The notes under the pieces: model-generated
What the model was told of the DNA's origin: nothing
The model's input: the letters and a program-made list of their open reading frames with translations, nothing else
Databases searched by the model: none
Origin: Acanthacorydalis orientalis
Lineage: Eukaryota; Arthropoda; Insecta; Megaloptera; Corydalidae
Assembly (NCBI GenBank): GCA_034766995.1
Contig: CM068319.1
Location: 19,810,922-19,874,921, forward strand
Direction: 5' to 3'
Length of the DNA: 64,000 bases
Shown here: in pieces, positions 1 through 13,480 of the stretch
Numbering within the stretch: position 1 is the stretch's first letter
Layout: each line of letters starts with the position of its first letter
Made by a program: the position numbers and the translations under genes

Positions 1-738
1 TTAGTTTCCAAATTTTTTAGTGAAGTATTGTTTTATTATATGCGTATAATTATGTTTAAATTTACAAGTTTTATATAATAAGAAGTTATTTATTTGGGTA
101 TGTTAAACTTCTCTATTATTTATGATTTTCTTTTAATTTCAGCAGTGTTTATTAATATATTAAAAAATAACAAAAAAACGTTAGTATATATAACAAAATT
201 GTAAAAATAAATATAAAAAGAACGATATTAATTAACAAAAATAAATTAAATATAAAAAACTAATTAATACTGAAAAATATCTAGAATTAAGTAAAAATAA
301 ATTTAGCAAGTGATATTAAGTCTAAATATTCTCTATTATTTTCTTCAAAGATTATATATTTTTCTGTTAGGAAAATATTGAACTTTACTGTAACATACAT
401 ATTGATTTATGATTTGTGTCTTGAAAAACTATAAACACATCATATTTCAAATAAAAATAGATATATGTCAATCGAAGAAAATGTTTCGAATTCAAAAGCG
501 CTATAATTTCATTCAGCTGTATGATTTATCATTTTTCAATAATTGTATAGTGATGTAAATGTTATAATAAACTTGTGTTCATAACAGTTATTGACAGTTC
601 TTTATAAAATATTTCAATTCAGAATTAAATATCATAAAAGAATCATATTTAATTTCTCTGCAATGTTTGATTCCTTTGAATAAATCTGTGAGATATTAAA
701 TTCGTATATTTTATTCAAATATTTCTCATATTATTTCA

Positions 739-774
<36 letters not shown>

Positions 775-932
775 TTAAACCTATTTTTGTATTATTAAAA
801 AAGTTAATAATAATTTAAGTAATAGAACTTTTATTAATTATTCTGTTAGGAATAATCTGTCATTTTTATTAAATGATTACATTTTTACATTAAATAAATA
901 GATGCCATTTTATATATGTCCAACAAAGAGTA

Positions 933-935
<3 letters not shown>
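1..935. other. AT-rich noncoding DNA
   Basis: No gene is seen. A 32-bp TA tract lies at 742-773; the rest is unstructured AT-rich sequence. Confidence 0.7.

Positions 936-990
<55 letters not shown>
936..990. repeat. (TA)n array
   Basis: A pure TA run of about 55 bp. Confidence 0.97.
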
Positions 991-993
<3 letters not shown>

Positions 994-1009
994 TGTTTGT
1001 ATACGTGTG

Positions 1010-1312
1010 TGTGTTAAATATCATCAGTTGTGCTACAGACCGACTCGAATCTTGACATTTTGAATCTAACCTTGTCTTCCTGGAGATTTCGTAAAGATTG
1101 ATTTTCTGTGACAGAGTTGTTAGCCCTGTATACATCTACCCTCAATTCCTTAGAGGACCAGGGATTTTCTGTCGTGGTTTACTCCTAAAGCCCAACAGTA
1201 TTCGAGGAAATCGTCGTTTTAGCAAAGACGGTATATGTCATTATGTCGGATTCAAACTAATGATTCATTGGTTACCAATCATTTTTGGTATCCACTTGAG
1301 TGAAATTAATAA
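1010..1312. other. Less AT-rich island between two TA arrays
   Basis: About 300 bp of more balanced composition lies between the arrays at 936-990 and 1313-1367. A plus-strand frame crosses it (1,098-1,385) but runs into the array and matches nothing I know. It could be a decayed transposon piece or a conserved noncoding element. Confidence 0.3.

Positions 1313-1367
<55 letters not shown>
1313..1367. repeat. Compound (AC)n-(TA)n array
   Basis: About 16 bp of AC passes directly into about 38 bp of TA. Confidence 0.97.
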
Positions 1368-1369
<2 letters not shown>

Positions 1370-2124
1370 AAAAAGAGATTGCTAAAGATTATTAAAGTAT
1401 CAATGCAGAATTAGAAAATAAGCATTACTCTTATATTTATTAAGTATCAAGAGTATTTAGTGCATCAAAAACTATGTAATTTATATCAAATTATTATTAA
1501 TTCGATTTAATTATCATTATTTGAATTTACAAGAACTAAAAATACATTTTTGAAAATTCGGTAGATAAAAATCTTGTAAAGACCACGTTTTATTTTATCC
1601 ATCAATTTTTTGCATGAGAAGTTATGTTGATATTGTTATTATTTTAACTAGGAAGTTGTTGTATATGAATATTGTTTATATAAAATTATTCATATTAGTA
1701 AAATCGGCAGCTAATAATTTATTATTACTTATAACTTTAATCCAAAAAACAATAAATCAATCCAAAAATTTATTATTGAGAACAATTTATAAATAATACT
1801 TTTAATATCCCTTCAAAAATATCGTAGAAAATAAAATACTCTATTGCAGATATATTATAAATGATATTCAAAAGTAAAAGCAACTTTGATGATCTTAAAT
1901 CAAAGATTAATAAATTATTTATTTTCTAATAGATTAAAAAGTATTTATCTCAACATTATATTGTTAATGTGTGTTATAAGATAATCAAATCTTTTTTATA
2001 TTTTTTTTTATTAAATATTTATCTAATAGTCTGTCTAATTTTTCACATTTATCACTATTTAGATAGAGTATGATTATTAGTTTTGTGCTAATATATTATC
2101 TAATTTTAATGTTTATCTGAATAG

Positions 2125-2163
<39 letters not shown>

Positions 2164-2400
2164 CAAAGTTTGTCATTATATGATTGGCCAATATTCACTT
2201 TATCATAAAGACTGTATAGTCTTGGATAAATCTCGCACGTTGAATCCATTTACTTCATCTGTGCTTGTCTTCAGAAGTAAATTGAAAGGCAGATTATGTA
2301 GTAACTAGAAACTTGATTGTTTTAGAAACCCCTACAATGGGTTTTGGGGTCTTACACGAATGCACATCTTATTATAAAATGTGTGCGTGTGTATCTATGA

Positions 2401-2431
<31 letters not shown>

Positions 2432-3179
2432 TATATATATATAGTATTTTATCAAAAAGTAATACGAATTTTAAAATTTATATATTATTCATTAGAACTT
2501 TCATTTCTATTAACTTTACTATCTTTTTTATTAAAGAATAACATTTACTTATTTATAATCCTGAAATAACTAAAAAATAAATTAGAATATTTATAAATAA
2601 AATTAATATAGAAATATAAATTGCAATTTATGTGACAATTTATGAATTGAAATAATTTACTCTCTTTTCCATTTTAATATATTTGGGACAATTTCTCATT
2701 TAGTTCATTTTAATCGAACTCAGTACAATTTTATACTAATTATAGTATTTATTTCATTAATAAATATACATATTCAATATGAGGTTATTTGTAAAAGAGA
2801 AACAAGTTCTCATCATTAGTAAAATTAAAGTAACTTTTTAGTTGAACGAACTTTATATTTTAATAAATATTTTTAAATAAATAAAATCATATTAAAAAAG
2901 GTTATTTACTTTAATAATGAAAAGATATTTGTTTACTTTCGAAGATAAATTTCTGTAGTTTTTGCACAATTTTAATACGTCGGCATTTTTTATGTTAATA
3001 AACATTTACATTGATTCGTGTTTACTTTTCCGTTTCATAAATACATCCTTTCCTTTTTAACTGAACCGGTCTAAACTTATGGTATTTTCGAAATTACATG
3101 TAAATATATACGTCTCCAGCAGAGATTTAAAACACATCTACAATTTGTCCCTTCTGTATAAATTTGCCATTCTGTTTCG
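1368..3179. other. AT-rich noncoding DNA
   Basis: TA tracts lie at 2,127-2,161 and 2,399-2,443. The stretch between them (2,162-2,398) is less AT-rich and includes CCCCTACAATGGGTTTTGGGG, a small imperfect hairpin. No gene is recognised. Confidence 0.65.
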
Positions 3180-3660
3180 AATAAAAAGCGCACGTCGACT
3201 TATAAGCTTCTAATTTCGTATAACCCGAAAACGTACGTTCGATCGATTCCGAAACTCGTAAATTAGCAACACAAACAGCAAACGGTGTACACATCCCTCC
3301 GTTCTATCGTCTCTACACACCAGTTTGAGCGCTCATTCCAATTGCGCTTATTCCGAACCCATTCTATTCAGGAGGTTGGCCATCCCTCGCTCTTGTACCA
3401 TTTAGCTACACATATTGTGTTGGCCTCAACCTGAATTAAATTAACACGCACCCGTGAATATTTAAACAATAGCCAAACCATTTGCGAAGAGTTATGTTCA
3501 ACACCGGGCAAGGAACTCGTGACCGCACCAATGTCGCTAAGTAAATCAAGCCGTAACACAATTGTGTGGTGTGAGGAGACTATGCGTGCCCGAGTGCAAT
3601 GTGACGAAATAACTTTAACGGTAACCATGTCTTAAATATCCATACATGTGACGTATGTTA
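3180..3660. promoter_or_regulatory. GC-enriched island, candidate conserved element
   Basis: About 480 bp with many CpGs and GC visibly above the flanks (for example GCACGTCGAC, CGTACGTTCGATCGATTC). A minus-strand frame of 86 codons (3,368-3,628) crosses it but resembles no known family. Regulatory sequence or an unrecognised exon are both possible. Confidence 0.3.
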
Positions 3661-4351
3661 CAGTCAAGTACTTTGTATAAAGCTGGAGACCAAAAACATG
3701 TAGCACCTGTATCTAAAAGTATAGTTTAGGGAATAAAAAATATTCCACATCCCTTAGAATCAGATTTAGCTCACATAGATATTATGGCCATATAAACAGA
3801 ATTATTTTGGAATATTATTAAAATTGAAACTTATCCAGATTCATGTGTTTTTAAAATAAATTGCAAATAATTTCATAATTTAATTACATTATGTATAATT
3901 TTCATAGAAAATTTTTACAATTACTAATTAAAAAAACATGTTAAAATTATTATTATTTTTTACTAATAGTATTATTTTCCATAAAAACTTAGATTTTTAC
4001 CATAAACTATTCAAAAAATTACTTTTTTATAGTCTTTAAAAACTGCACAATGTAATATTCAATGAATAACTTTTACCTTTAACATATATAGATAGGATTT
4101 TTCGTATACAGAAAATTTACACATACTGCTTTCTTAATAAATTAAATTGTTTTGATTAACGTAATTCAAAAATTAGATTGTAATTGTCAATCAAATAAAG
4201 GCAATGAAATTAATATATTAAATATATGACTAACTGTTAAAAATATATTTATACATGTGTCAGTTCAATAATTTTACTAACTGTGCTTCCATAATGATTT
4301 ATTTTAGTTATGATAAATTCAATTTAAATGCACAGAATTAATTTTTGAAAC

Positions 4352-4352
<1 letters not shown>

Positions 4353-4391
<39 letters not shown>

Positions 4392-4395
4392 CATG
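4353..4395. repeat. (TA)n array with CATA tail
   Basis: A TA run ending in two CATA units. Confidence 0.95.
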
Positions 4396-4642
4396 GAAAA
4401 CTTTCATTTTAACATGCGCTGAGACTTTAGCTGACAAAGCGCCCTACAACCCCAAATAACAACAACGTTCATTATAAATATATAAGCAAGTTGAAATATT
4501 GGAATATGTTTTCAACGTGTGTTATTGTTACAAAATAGAATATAACTTGTAAAAAAATTTTTATTCCTAACTTACAATTCTGCAATTTATAAAAGAAAAA
4601 ATATTGTTTCTGATTTAAAGTCGTTTTCTAAATGAATTAATT

Positions 4643-4644
<2 letters not shown>

Positions 4645-4686
<42 letters not shown>
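4645..4686. repeat. (TA)n array
   Basis: A pure TA run of about 42 bp. Confidence 0.97.
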
Positions 4687-4689
<3 letters not shown>

Positions 4690-4806
4690 TTCAAATATAG
4701 ATTTTTATCTTAAGAAATCTTTAAAATAAAGATAAATTGTGATTTATTTATACAAATTTTAAAAGCTGAATAATACTAATTCTTATTAGGTATAAAAATA
4801 ACAGAG

Positions 4807-4807
<1 letters not shown>

Positions 4808-4871
<64 letters not shown>

Positions 4872-4882
4872 TATATATATAC
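4808..4882. repeat. (TA)n array
   Basis: About 75 bp with one GC interruption near 4,869. Confidence 0.97.
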
Positions 4883-5263
4883 ACATTTGGGTTTCGAAGT
4901 TCATATTTTATTTATGTATTTAATTTATATATTTGTAATTTATTTCATTCATTTTATATAATGATATTTTTTTTATAATAGTGCTGTTTTATAACCATAC
5001 GTTTTTTTTTCGAGGTCTTAAAATATTTTATCAATTTATAAACCTGTGTATCAGTTTTTAGATCAATTTTTTCACTTCAAATTTAACGTATCTCGAAATA
5101 TTGATTTAGTTTTTTAGAATATTCAACCGTGATGTAATATAAGAGCTAATTGGTTTACCTGTCATAATAAAGTAGTTGTATATACAAACATTATTATAAA
5201 AACTCTACCACAAAATTTTGAACATACTCGTAAGTCTTCTCGCTAGTTTAGAACATTAATGAC

Positions 5264-5266
<3 letters not shown>

Positions 5267-5325
<59 letters not shown>
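5267..5325. repeat. (TA)n array
   Basis: About 58 bp of TA ending in a phase-shifted ATATAC. Confidence 0.97.
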
Positions 5326-5329
5326 CATG

Positions 5330-5720
5330 TGTATGTTTGTGACCAGGATATTATTTTCCTGCCTGAAGCCATTAATTTTTTCGTACGTTTCCATATAAAC
5401 ATATTTTTGTGATGTACAAAAAATGTAATCTCTAACATAGATACACGGTCGACAAGTTCAGTTACAACCCACAGATCATACTTTATCACTGTTTGTGCCT
5501 ATTGTTACTAATATCTTTATGGCACAAAATATAAAACCAGATACATAACTATATTTTATCAACGTGGCCACAACAGCAGCGTTCTGCTGACACCGCAAAC
5601 AGACCGCTCACACAATGCGAAGACACATAGATAGATACACAGGCACGTTAAACACAAAACGCATATGACATTTTATATTGTCGTAACAAAATCACGGTCA
5701 TGGTAAATTTCATGTATGGT
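5330..5720. other. GC-enriched island
   Basis: Balanced composition beginning immediately after a TA array, including CTGCTGACACCGCAAACAG. It has no frame that looks coding, so it is only a candidate conserved noncoding element. Confidence 0.25.
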
Positions 5721-6021
5721 TTCATCAGATTTTTTTTATAGAATATGACGTGTTAAAAATTAACTAGTAAATATAACAACAATGTTTAAATTTACGGGTC
5801 GCTAAAATTGGGCTATCAAATTTGCATAGAGGGATTTTTTGTTGTATCAGCTATGCTATAATATCAAAAATAAATATTTTTTTTACTAAACGGAAGACTA
5901 GTTACTAGAAAATTAATTTCATATAAAATAAAAATAAAGGTGTTGTAGAACTATTTTTAAGACTAAAATGAAAACCGATTAAATTAGTTTTACAGATAAA
6001 TGTTTAATTATTTTTATGGAA

Positions 6022-6137
6022 TTCAATTATTATTCAAAATATAATATTTCAATTATTAATTCAATTATTATTCAATATATAATTATTACTCAATATATTT
6101 TTATTCAATTATTTTTATGTTCAATTATTTTTATTGT
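6022..6137. repeat. Imperfect minisatellite based on TTCAATTATTATT
   Basis: About eight irregular units of TTCAATTATT(ATT) or close variants follow one another. This differs from the dinucleotide arrays elsewhere in the window and looks like slippage-grown sequence. Confidence 0.8.
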
Positions 6138-6380
6138 CTGAAATACATGCTTATCAAAATATTTATTTTGTTAGTATCATATCTTGAAACTTCTTCATAT
6201 AGCTTTATATGTACTACATATAATATTATATCTGCAGTATGTCAACACATTACCTAAGTATGATTTAAAATTTAAAACCAATTTTAGCAGATCTATAGAG
6301 AAGTAGCCCATCTGGACCATGGACAAGTACGATGATGTACGTACGGAATCACAGATATAATAAATTATTGCTTCAATTTA

Positions 6381-6383
<3 letters not shown>

Positions 6384-6441
<58 letters not shown>
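6384..6441. repeat. (TA)n array
   Basis: A pure TA run of about 58 bp. Confidence 0.97.
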
Positions 6442-6444
<3 letters not shown>

Positions 6445-7510
6445 GGTTTACGTATGTATAAAGTATAATACTTCAGATTTTACGAAGAATAAATAAGTAT
6501 TATTTTTAAATCTATGAAAATTTGATTAAAATTATACACTTTTTTTAAAAAAAATATGTCGCAATTTCTTTTTATAATTTTTCATCATAAAATGGTAAAA
6601 TAAATGGAATGAAGTAGATTTGGATTATATCTAAAAATCCCAATGTCTAATATTTATACTTATTATTGGTGATTTTCTATTCATAATTTGTAACAAATCA
6701 TAATTTTGTATAAATTTGGAATCTAAAGCAATCATTCTCATTAAAAGTAATAAGTTTTTAGCATTTTGTTAAAAAAAATACTCCAATAAATATATCAGTA
6801 ATCAATATGTATTTTCTTTTAACATTATCAATGATCTGTATAGTAATTTTTAACTTGATTTTTGTATTTAATTATAAGATATTACAGAAAAGTTGAAAAA
6901 ATAATTTTTTAATTCACTATTTTAAATAAAAATAGAGAAAAGTGATATCTTATTCTAATTAATTGAACAAATGATCATAAACTCTTTACTTTCTTATATA
7001 TTAATTTTTTTTCTGATTACAAATATCGAATAATTAATGAACAATAATTGTAATTATTGATAAAGTGCAATCAGATGTTGAACATAAAATCAACTTTATA
7101 ATAAAAAACGTAATACATTTATAATATAACAATTTAAGAATTGATGTAATTTTAAATTAATTTTATATCAAGATTTACTGAATCGTTGTAAGGAACAATC
7201 ATTGTCAATTTATTTAGAAAATTTCAATTTTCCTTTCAGTTAAGTCATTCTAAAAATGCATTCTCTAAAATGAATTATTCATTGTAAGTTCAATATAATC
7301 AAAAATAATAATGATCAAATCAATTTATATTTATTCGTTTATAACCTAATAACTTATTGCTAAGTTCAAATAAAATTACAATTATTTTACTGTTTGTACA
7401 AACCATAAACAGCATCATTTATATTTACGTGTTCACATAATTTTATCATTCAATTATTTCAATACAATGCTGATTGTAAATTATAATAACAACATTGTTT
7501 CATTTACATA

Positions 7511-7552
<42 letters not shown>

Positions 7553-7739
7553 ACTGTACAGAAACTATACAAATTTTGATTAAAAGCTACCCCATTAATA
7601 AATAAAGATCCTCTATTGAAAATCAGTTATAAATATTTACATCGCATAGATTGATTTTGTACTAAAAAGGATAATCTGTTATTCAGTAATGATTTTCTGT
7701 CATATATTTGACGACATAAATTACAGAAATATTTTTATT
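6442..7739. other. AT-rich noncoding DNA
   Basis: It contains one 35-bp TA tract (7,514-7,548). No gene, transposon end or island is seen. Confidence 0.65.
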
Positions 7740-8360
7740 GCCCAAAAGTGTTATTAAATGATTTTGGAATTCGTCACTTGAAGATTTTATGAGCGTAAAT
7801 AATGAGAAAGACAGTACGAAAATTCGGTAATAAAGCGTTTATAAGGGAATTGTGGAAATATTCAAGATCCATATATTACGTCACAAAAACGTGACATTGA
7901 GCAAATGTCAAGCGGAGCTGCACAATTTGTATGGAATGAACTATTTAAACTTGATTGTTCAAGTGACACGTTGGGATACTATAAAATAAAGAGGACATTT
8001 ATCAACGTTAAGTACGTTCATTTAAATCATTCGTCGTGCCATCAAACATCAATATCTAGTTATGACAATCTTAATAGAACCACAAAATTTAACAGAATCA
8101 ACAAAGTTCAGTGAATATTTATGGATCTTGAACGTTTTGTTAGGCTTCTTGCAATAAAAAATGGTTGTGTACGTTCTTTAATATTTTGTTTTCAACTTGA
8201 CTGTTTTCACAAAATTCAATTTCGTTTTTATGGTTTGAATTGAAGCAACCGTAATAAATTGTAGGTAAACTGTCGGTATTTGCTAAATTTCGCATGTATC
8301 GTAAAAGGGAACTGACCGAATGATTGATGAATTTTTAAGACACTGTGTGAAATGTTACAG
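7740..8360. other. GC-enriched island
   Basis: About 600 bp of mixed composition with scattered CpGs (ACGTCACAAAAACGTGACAT at about 7,877 is a near-palindrome of CRE-like halves). A 69-codon plus frame starts at 7,905 but has no recognisable domain. Confidence 0.3.
7877..7896. promoter_or_regulatory. Inverted ACGTCA/TGACAT-like pair
   Basis: ACGTCAC is followed by GTGACAT across a five-base A-rich spacer. Each half resembles a CREB/ATF half-site (TGACGT/ACGTCA), although the second half is imperfect. It is a weak regulatory candidate. Confidence 0.2.
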
Positions 8361-8390
8361 CGAGGAAAAACCCTTTTTTTACTTTATTTA

Positions 8391-8392
<2 letters not shown>

Positions 8393-8435
<43 letters not shown>
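8393..8435. repeat. (TA)n array
   Basis: A pure TA run of about 43 bp. Confidence 0.97.
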
Positions 8436-8437
<2 letters not shown>

Positions 8438-9221
8438 CGTGATTACATTTTGTAAATAATCAAATTACAAGGGACTCATTTTTACACCTCATCATATATA
8501 ATGACCAGAATAAGATGCGCCTCAAATTCATTTAAACAAATGAAATTTTGCATGAAAAATCAAATAATTGTACCGAAGGTTGTTGTAAGTCATAATGAAA
8601 ATATTTTCTACTTGCTTTTTTCGTACTTCATTAGTAGATTCTTTTCTAATATTACAGAAGTAAGTCAACAAATACAATTATTTATTTCTAGTGATAAATC
8701 TTCAGTGTTTCGTGATTTATTTCTGTACTTCGTTCAAGTATTCATACAGGAAGACAGGCAAAAATCTATGCATTCAGAATTGATTTGTAATTAATTATTA
8801 AAAAAATGTATTCAGTTCTTATAAAAATATATTCAAAAATGTTAAATTTGTAATTTATTTACTGGGAATAAGAAAATAATTATTTATATATTAATGATCT
8901 CTTTTTAACACATTTAAATATACATATCTTTATAACAGGTTTACAAAAATGTATATTTGATGATAGTTGTAAAATAAATACAATATTGTTTTAAAACTTG
9001 TAATTTATAAAGTGCACATATTTGTAATCAACAGAGCAGGAAGGTCGTTTTCAGAAAAACATTAAAAAATTTTAATGCGTCTTAATAAATATATATTTAT
9101 TTAAAAAAAATAATAGTTTGGACTTGCATGGTTTTTATTTGCACATTTTTATTTTATTTTTCATTTTTAAAAGACGAATAGATTAGAAATTAGTAAAAAT
9201 GTATTGAAAAATATATGTATT

Positions 9222-9228
<7 letters not shown>

Positions 9229-9280
<52 letters not shown>

Positions 9281-9282
9281 AT
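9229..9282. repeat. (TA)n-(TG)n array
   Basis: A TA run followed by a short TG run. Confidence 0.96.
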
Positions 9283-10331
9283 GTTAAAATTAGCTTGAAT
9301 ATGAATTTTATTAGCATATGTTTTGAAATTTGAATATTATATCAAATAATTTACAAATATTAAACTGCTATATTATATATGAAAAGATGCAAAATGAAAT
9401 TTTTGTTTTTAATATCCAACTTGTAAAATTAGTATAGTTACAGAATAATTTTAAATTTGAATAATATTCGAGAAACAGATTCTAGGTTTTCATATGATAA
9501 AAGTAAATTAGCAAACTAAACAATAATTTATACTTGACAAGTAATTGAATGTGACTATTAGTTTCGATAGTTAATCTTAATTATATATATAATACACAAT
9601 AGAATTATTACACAGGTAAATAATACTTAACATGGAACAGAACTTTGTCGCATACATAAAATGTTGTTAAATAGTTACAACTATTACCTTTTCTAGGTTT
9701 CTATGTTTTGAGTATTCCGTTGGGATTGTAAATTATCTCGACGAAAATTATTCTACTAATGTAGTTTCGAGTTTTAGTAATTTGAGCAAAAATATTTTTT
9801 TATAATGATATTATTAGATAAATTTAGTTAATTAAATTGTTTCTCTTTTTAATTTCTTTTAATATAATAATATATTGTCTTAAACATTTTTTCTATCAAA
9901 ATCAACATTTGCATACATCTGAACTAACTAAAATCAGTTTCATGTACTTAAATCAGTTGTATATTTGATCTTTCAAACCGTTTTTACTTTTTATAAACTG
10001 TGAATAAATATTTCAAAACAAATTAATATTTGAAAAAGTGTAAATATCCAGCGGAATTAATTCCAAAAATTAATAAATAGCAAATGTATTACAAGGTATT
10101 GATACATTTGTTGACTACATTTGATTGTAGTTTTGAAACAAATGTCATACATGTACCTATATATAAATATTCAAAAAAACATAAATTATAAATAAAAAAA
10201 ATTCTTCAATTTTCATCGATACCAACAATTTCAATTCATACACTCAGGAAAGTGTGTCCCGGAAATCTGGTATTTGACAGAGTTCCGGTCAGCTTGAACC
10301 AAATACAAATATTTTGTGCGTATAAAATATC

Positions 10332-10365
<34 letters not shown>

Positions 10366-10689
10366 GCACACAATATTTATAGAACATCTATATAAATATA
10401 TTTCATTTATCTACTGCTATTGACATTTCTCAATTGTTTATTGAACTTATTTGGCAATTTAGGCATTTATTTCATAATTTATGATCTATTGATTTTTGGA
10501 TAAAATATTATTATCCTATTCCGTTGGCTGCTATATTTTTTTGTTGTTTTCCTTGTCAATGATTTCAACAGATGTTATGTTCATATATGTTATCACTAGA
10601 TGTTAAAATTTAATTGTTTCGGTATGATGTAAATTACTTAAATAATATTGTTTGATATGTTGAGATTTCAACTGATCTTCATCTGGTTG

Positions 10690-10691
<2 letters not shown>

Positions 10692-10733
<42 letters not shown>
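10692..10733. repeat. (TA)n array
   Basis: A pure TA run of about 42 bp. Confidence 0.97.
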
Positions 10734-10736
<3 letters not shown>

Positions 10737-11152
10737 GATTACTTCATATAACGTGGAGGTTATTTTAAACAAAAATTCCACGTTAATCAAATCGCGTTTT
10801 GCGAGACTCACGTTTTATACAAAAGAATAAATTCTCTACCTGTTCCTGTCCAGTCTTTTTTCCGCATAAAACACTAAATGTATTTTAAGATTGAACCTTA
10901 AAAAGTTTAAGAATTAAAAATTAAACTTTATGCAAAAATAAAATTAACAAATATACATTTTGACAGCCAATAATTTATTTGAATTTTTCTCGATCACCAA
11001 AATAATTTATGGTTCGTACATACTCGTATATATTCTAATACACTGAATGAAGAAAAATACACTAATCTGATTAAATTTCAATTTCTAACTTGTTTATTTA
11101 CAAGAAACTTCTAACGCTACAAAAATATTTTTATTTCACCTTCTGCTTAGAT

Positions 11153-11154
<2 letters not shown>

Positions 11155-11211
<57 letters not shown>

Positions 11212-11212
11212 G
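11155..11212. repeat. (TA)n array
   Basis: A TA run with one C interruption near 11,199. Confidence 0.96.
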
Positions 11213-11720
11213 ATAAAAATGAAATGTTTTATTAAACCAGAACAAATATATGAAGGAAAAGAATACAAAAAAGTAAAATTTACCAATCAATGAACTATAC
11301 TATTCTACATTGATAATTTAGAAGTGAAATTTTGGATGTTAAAAATGTGAAATATAACAATTCGTAACACTAATGAACTCAATTCAAATTAAATCTTCTG
11401 TTTGAAATGATTTTTTGACGTTTGAAGAATTAACGAAACAAATTAAATGATTGAGCATGGACTAGAAAAGATTTGATTAAATTTTCTGTTTTAAAATATT
11501 TAAATGATAAATTTTGTTTTCTTTTGATTGAAAGTATATTTATATATACAATTCTGATATATTAAATTTATGATTATAATTACTGTATATTTTAATGTAA
11601 TAATAATATATATATATATATATATATATCTTTTTATTCATTTAGAAATACTTGAATTTATCTCTTTTGTATTCCTTATTTCTTTAAAAATTATAGACAA
11701 AAGTTTCACTTTCTCTCTTT

Positions 11721-11804
<84 letters not shown>
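11721..11804. repeat. (TA)n array
   Basis: About 84 bp with a single TACATA interruption near 11,758. Confidence 0.97.
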
Positions 11805-11808
<4 letters not shown>

Positions 11809-12830
11809 GTAATATTAAATCAACAAAAATTTAGTATGTACAATAATAATGACAATTTGTGTATAGGATCTATATTCTATTTTGAATAGACATAATAGCA
11901 AGTTTACAACAAAAAATCTACATGTTTCATATCAAACAACCATTTCAAGCTTGATAGTTCTTGAAATGTTATAAATGCGAATAGATTAATTAAAAAGGAT
12001 TGAAATTTATTCATTCTTCGTCTAGTTTATTCCATTTTAATCGCTCAAATTTTCTTTTAAGTTAAAAAAAATATTATGACAGTAATTTCTCTGAGAAAAC
12101 TTTCATTATAACCTAAAAAGAATACAGATATAGTAAGCAAAAATTAATAATTCGTAGTAGCAGTTACTGAAACTAATTGTAGTTTAAATCTATATATCAT
12201 TTTATTATTCAATTACAACTCCCTCAGTAATTAGTTGAATAGAGGGATATTAATAATTAAGACTTTAATGTTTTTAGAACTTTTAGTAAACTACTTTAAG
12301 TGAATTTTAAATCTAGACAGTGCTTAAAATATTTTTTTAGAAGAGTTACTCGTAGTCATTTTCCTGATCCTCTTTATTTCCAAATTCTTATAATTTGCAG
12401 TGTTATATTTTTGAAAAGAACACAGTTTCTAATAAATAGTTTGTATTCAGATATTTAACAATTTCCTTATTATAGAAAAGAATATGTTGATGTTTATTTT
12501 TATATAAACATATCATATTAATATTCATAATTTAAAATCAATTATTTCTTCTTATAAATCAATAATTTGAAATAATATTTCCTGAACTTAGTAATTATTT
12601 GTATGAGTAAAGTAATGAGAAATACACTTTCTGATGTTTAAAGAATATTATATTATTTTGTTAAAGTTTATTTTAGAATATTTCAATAACACCAAAAGTT
12701 AATTAATATTTCACATGCACCATTTTCTTCAATGAAATATGATTGAAATTCAATTATAAATTTGATAATTACATTTCCAATCTATACATTTAATGTATAC
12801 ATGTTATAAATGTGTTTTGTAATTTATTGA

Positions 12831-12831
12831 T

Positions 12832-12890
<59 letters not shown>

Positions 12891-12929
12891 ATATATATAT
12901 ATATATACATACATACATACATACATACA
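12831..12929. repeat. Compound (TA)n-(CATA)n array
   Basis: TA with TGTATA interruptions passes into about six CATA units near 12,907-12,928. Confidence 0.96.
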
Positions 12930-13084
12930 AATTAAAAAATTGCCAACTAAAAATCAGAATTAGTTTCAATTTAATTTTTTTCAGAAAAGTCTACTTTCAA
13001 ACGTATCCGTAAATATTGTAAAAGTTAAATATTTATTTTTCAATCCACTGTTTTGTTAACAAGTCCAAACTGATATTGTACATT

Positions 13085-13480
13085 TATTTCAATCACTCTG
13101 TTTCAACATAAACATCGTATCAATTATCAATTCATCACGAATCATCCATTGTCATGCAAACTTCGCACAGAAAAAAATATGCTGATCTGCTTTTCACCTA
13201 TTGGTTTACATTGTAAGCTGTTTTCAGAATGCATTTATCGCCTACACGACTGTGCCCACATATGCACACTTTAAATGAATATTTTATTCATTTATGCGCC
13301 TATCTGAATTTTGTATCTTGCTAAAACTAACATGACTGTAGTGTATGGTGTTGCGGTTTTAATGTATTTTGCTGCTCGTTGCAATTAATTACAAAACAAA
13401 ACCCCGTTTTAATTAAAACCTTTTGACACAAAATGCAATTCCGTCTGCTGATAATCACTTTGTAATAATACACAATTAAA
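13085..13480. promoter_or_regulatory. Island with SOX-POU composite and homeodomain sites
   Basis: CATTGTCATGCAAA at 13,147-13,160 reads as a SOX half (CATTGT) followed after one base by a POU octamer half (ATGCAAA). That is the spacing of the well-known SOX2-OCT4 composite. GCAATTAATTAC and GTTTTAATTAAAAC, both homeodomain-like, lie about 240-280 bp further on. In flies, SoxB proteins such as Dichaete act together with the POU factor Ventral veins lacking. The enhancer role here is inferred. Confidence 0.4.

Larger units (their letters stand above)
3661..5329. other. AT-rich noncoding DNA with four TA arrays
   Basis: This stretch holds arrays at 4,353, 4,645, 4,808 and 5,267, and a short richer stretch at 4,396-4,470 (GCGCTGAGACTTTAGC). 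No gene is recognised. Confidence 0.65.
8436..13080. other. AT-rich noncoding DNA with many TA arrays
   Basis: This region holds six listed arrays plus shorter ones at 10,333-10,363 and 11,606-11,629. A 97-codon frame at 8,501-8,794 shows no family motif or coding-like composition. A small richer patch at 10,235-10,320 (AGTGTGTCCCGGAAATC) is unexplained. Confidence 0.6.

Noticed and set aside
8501..8794. 97-codon plus-strand frame
   Set aside because: Composition is like the surrounding noncoding DNA, and there is no domain, signal peptide or splice context.
12831..12929. Regular spacing suggesting a CRISPR-like array
   Set aside because: It is simple TA/CATA repetition without unique spacers, in a eukaryotic context.
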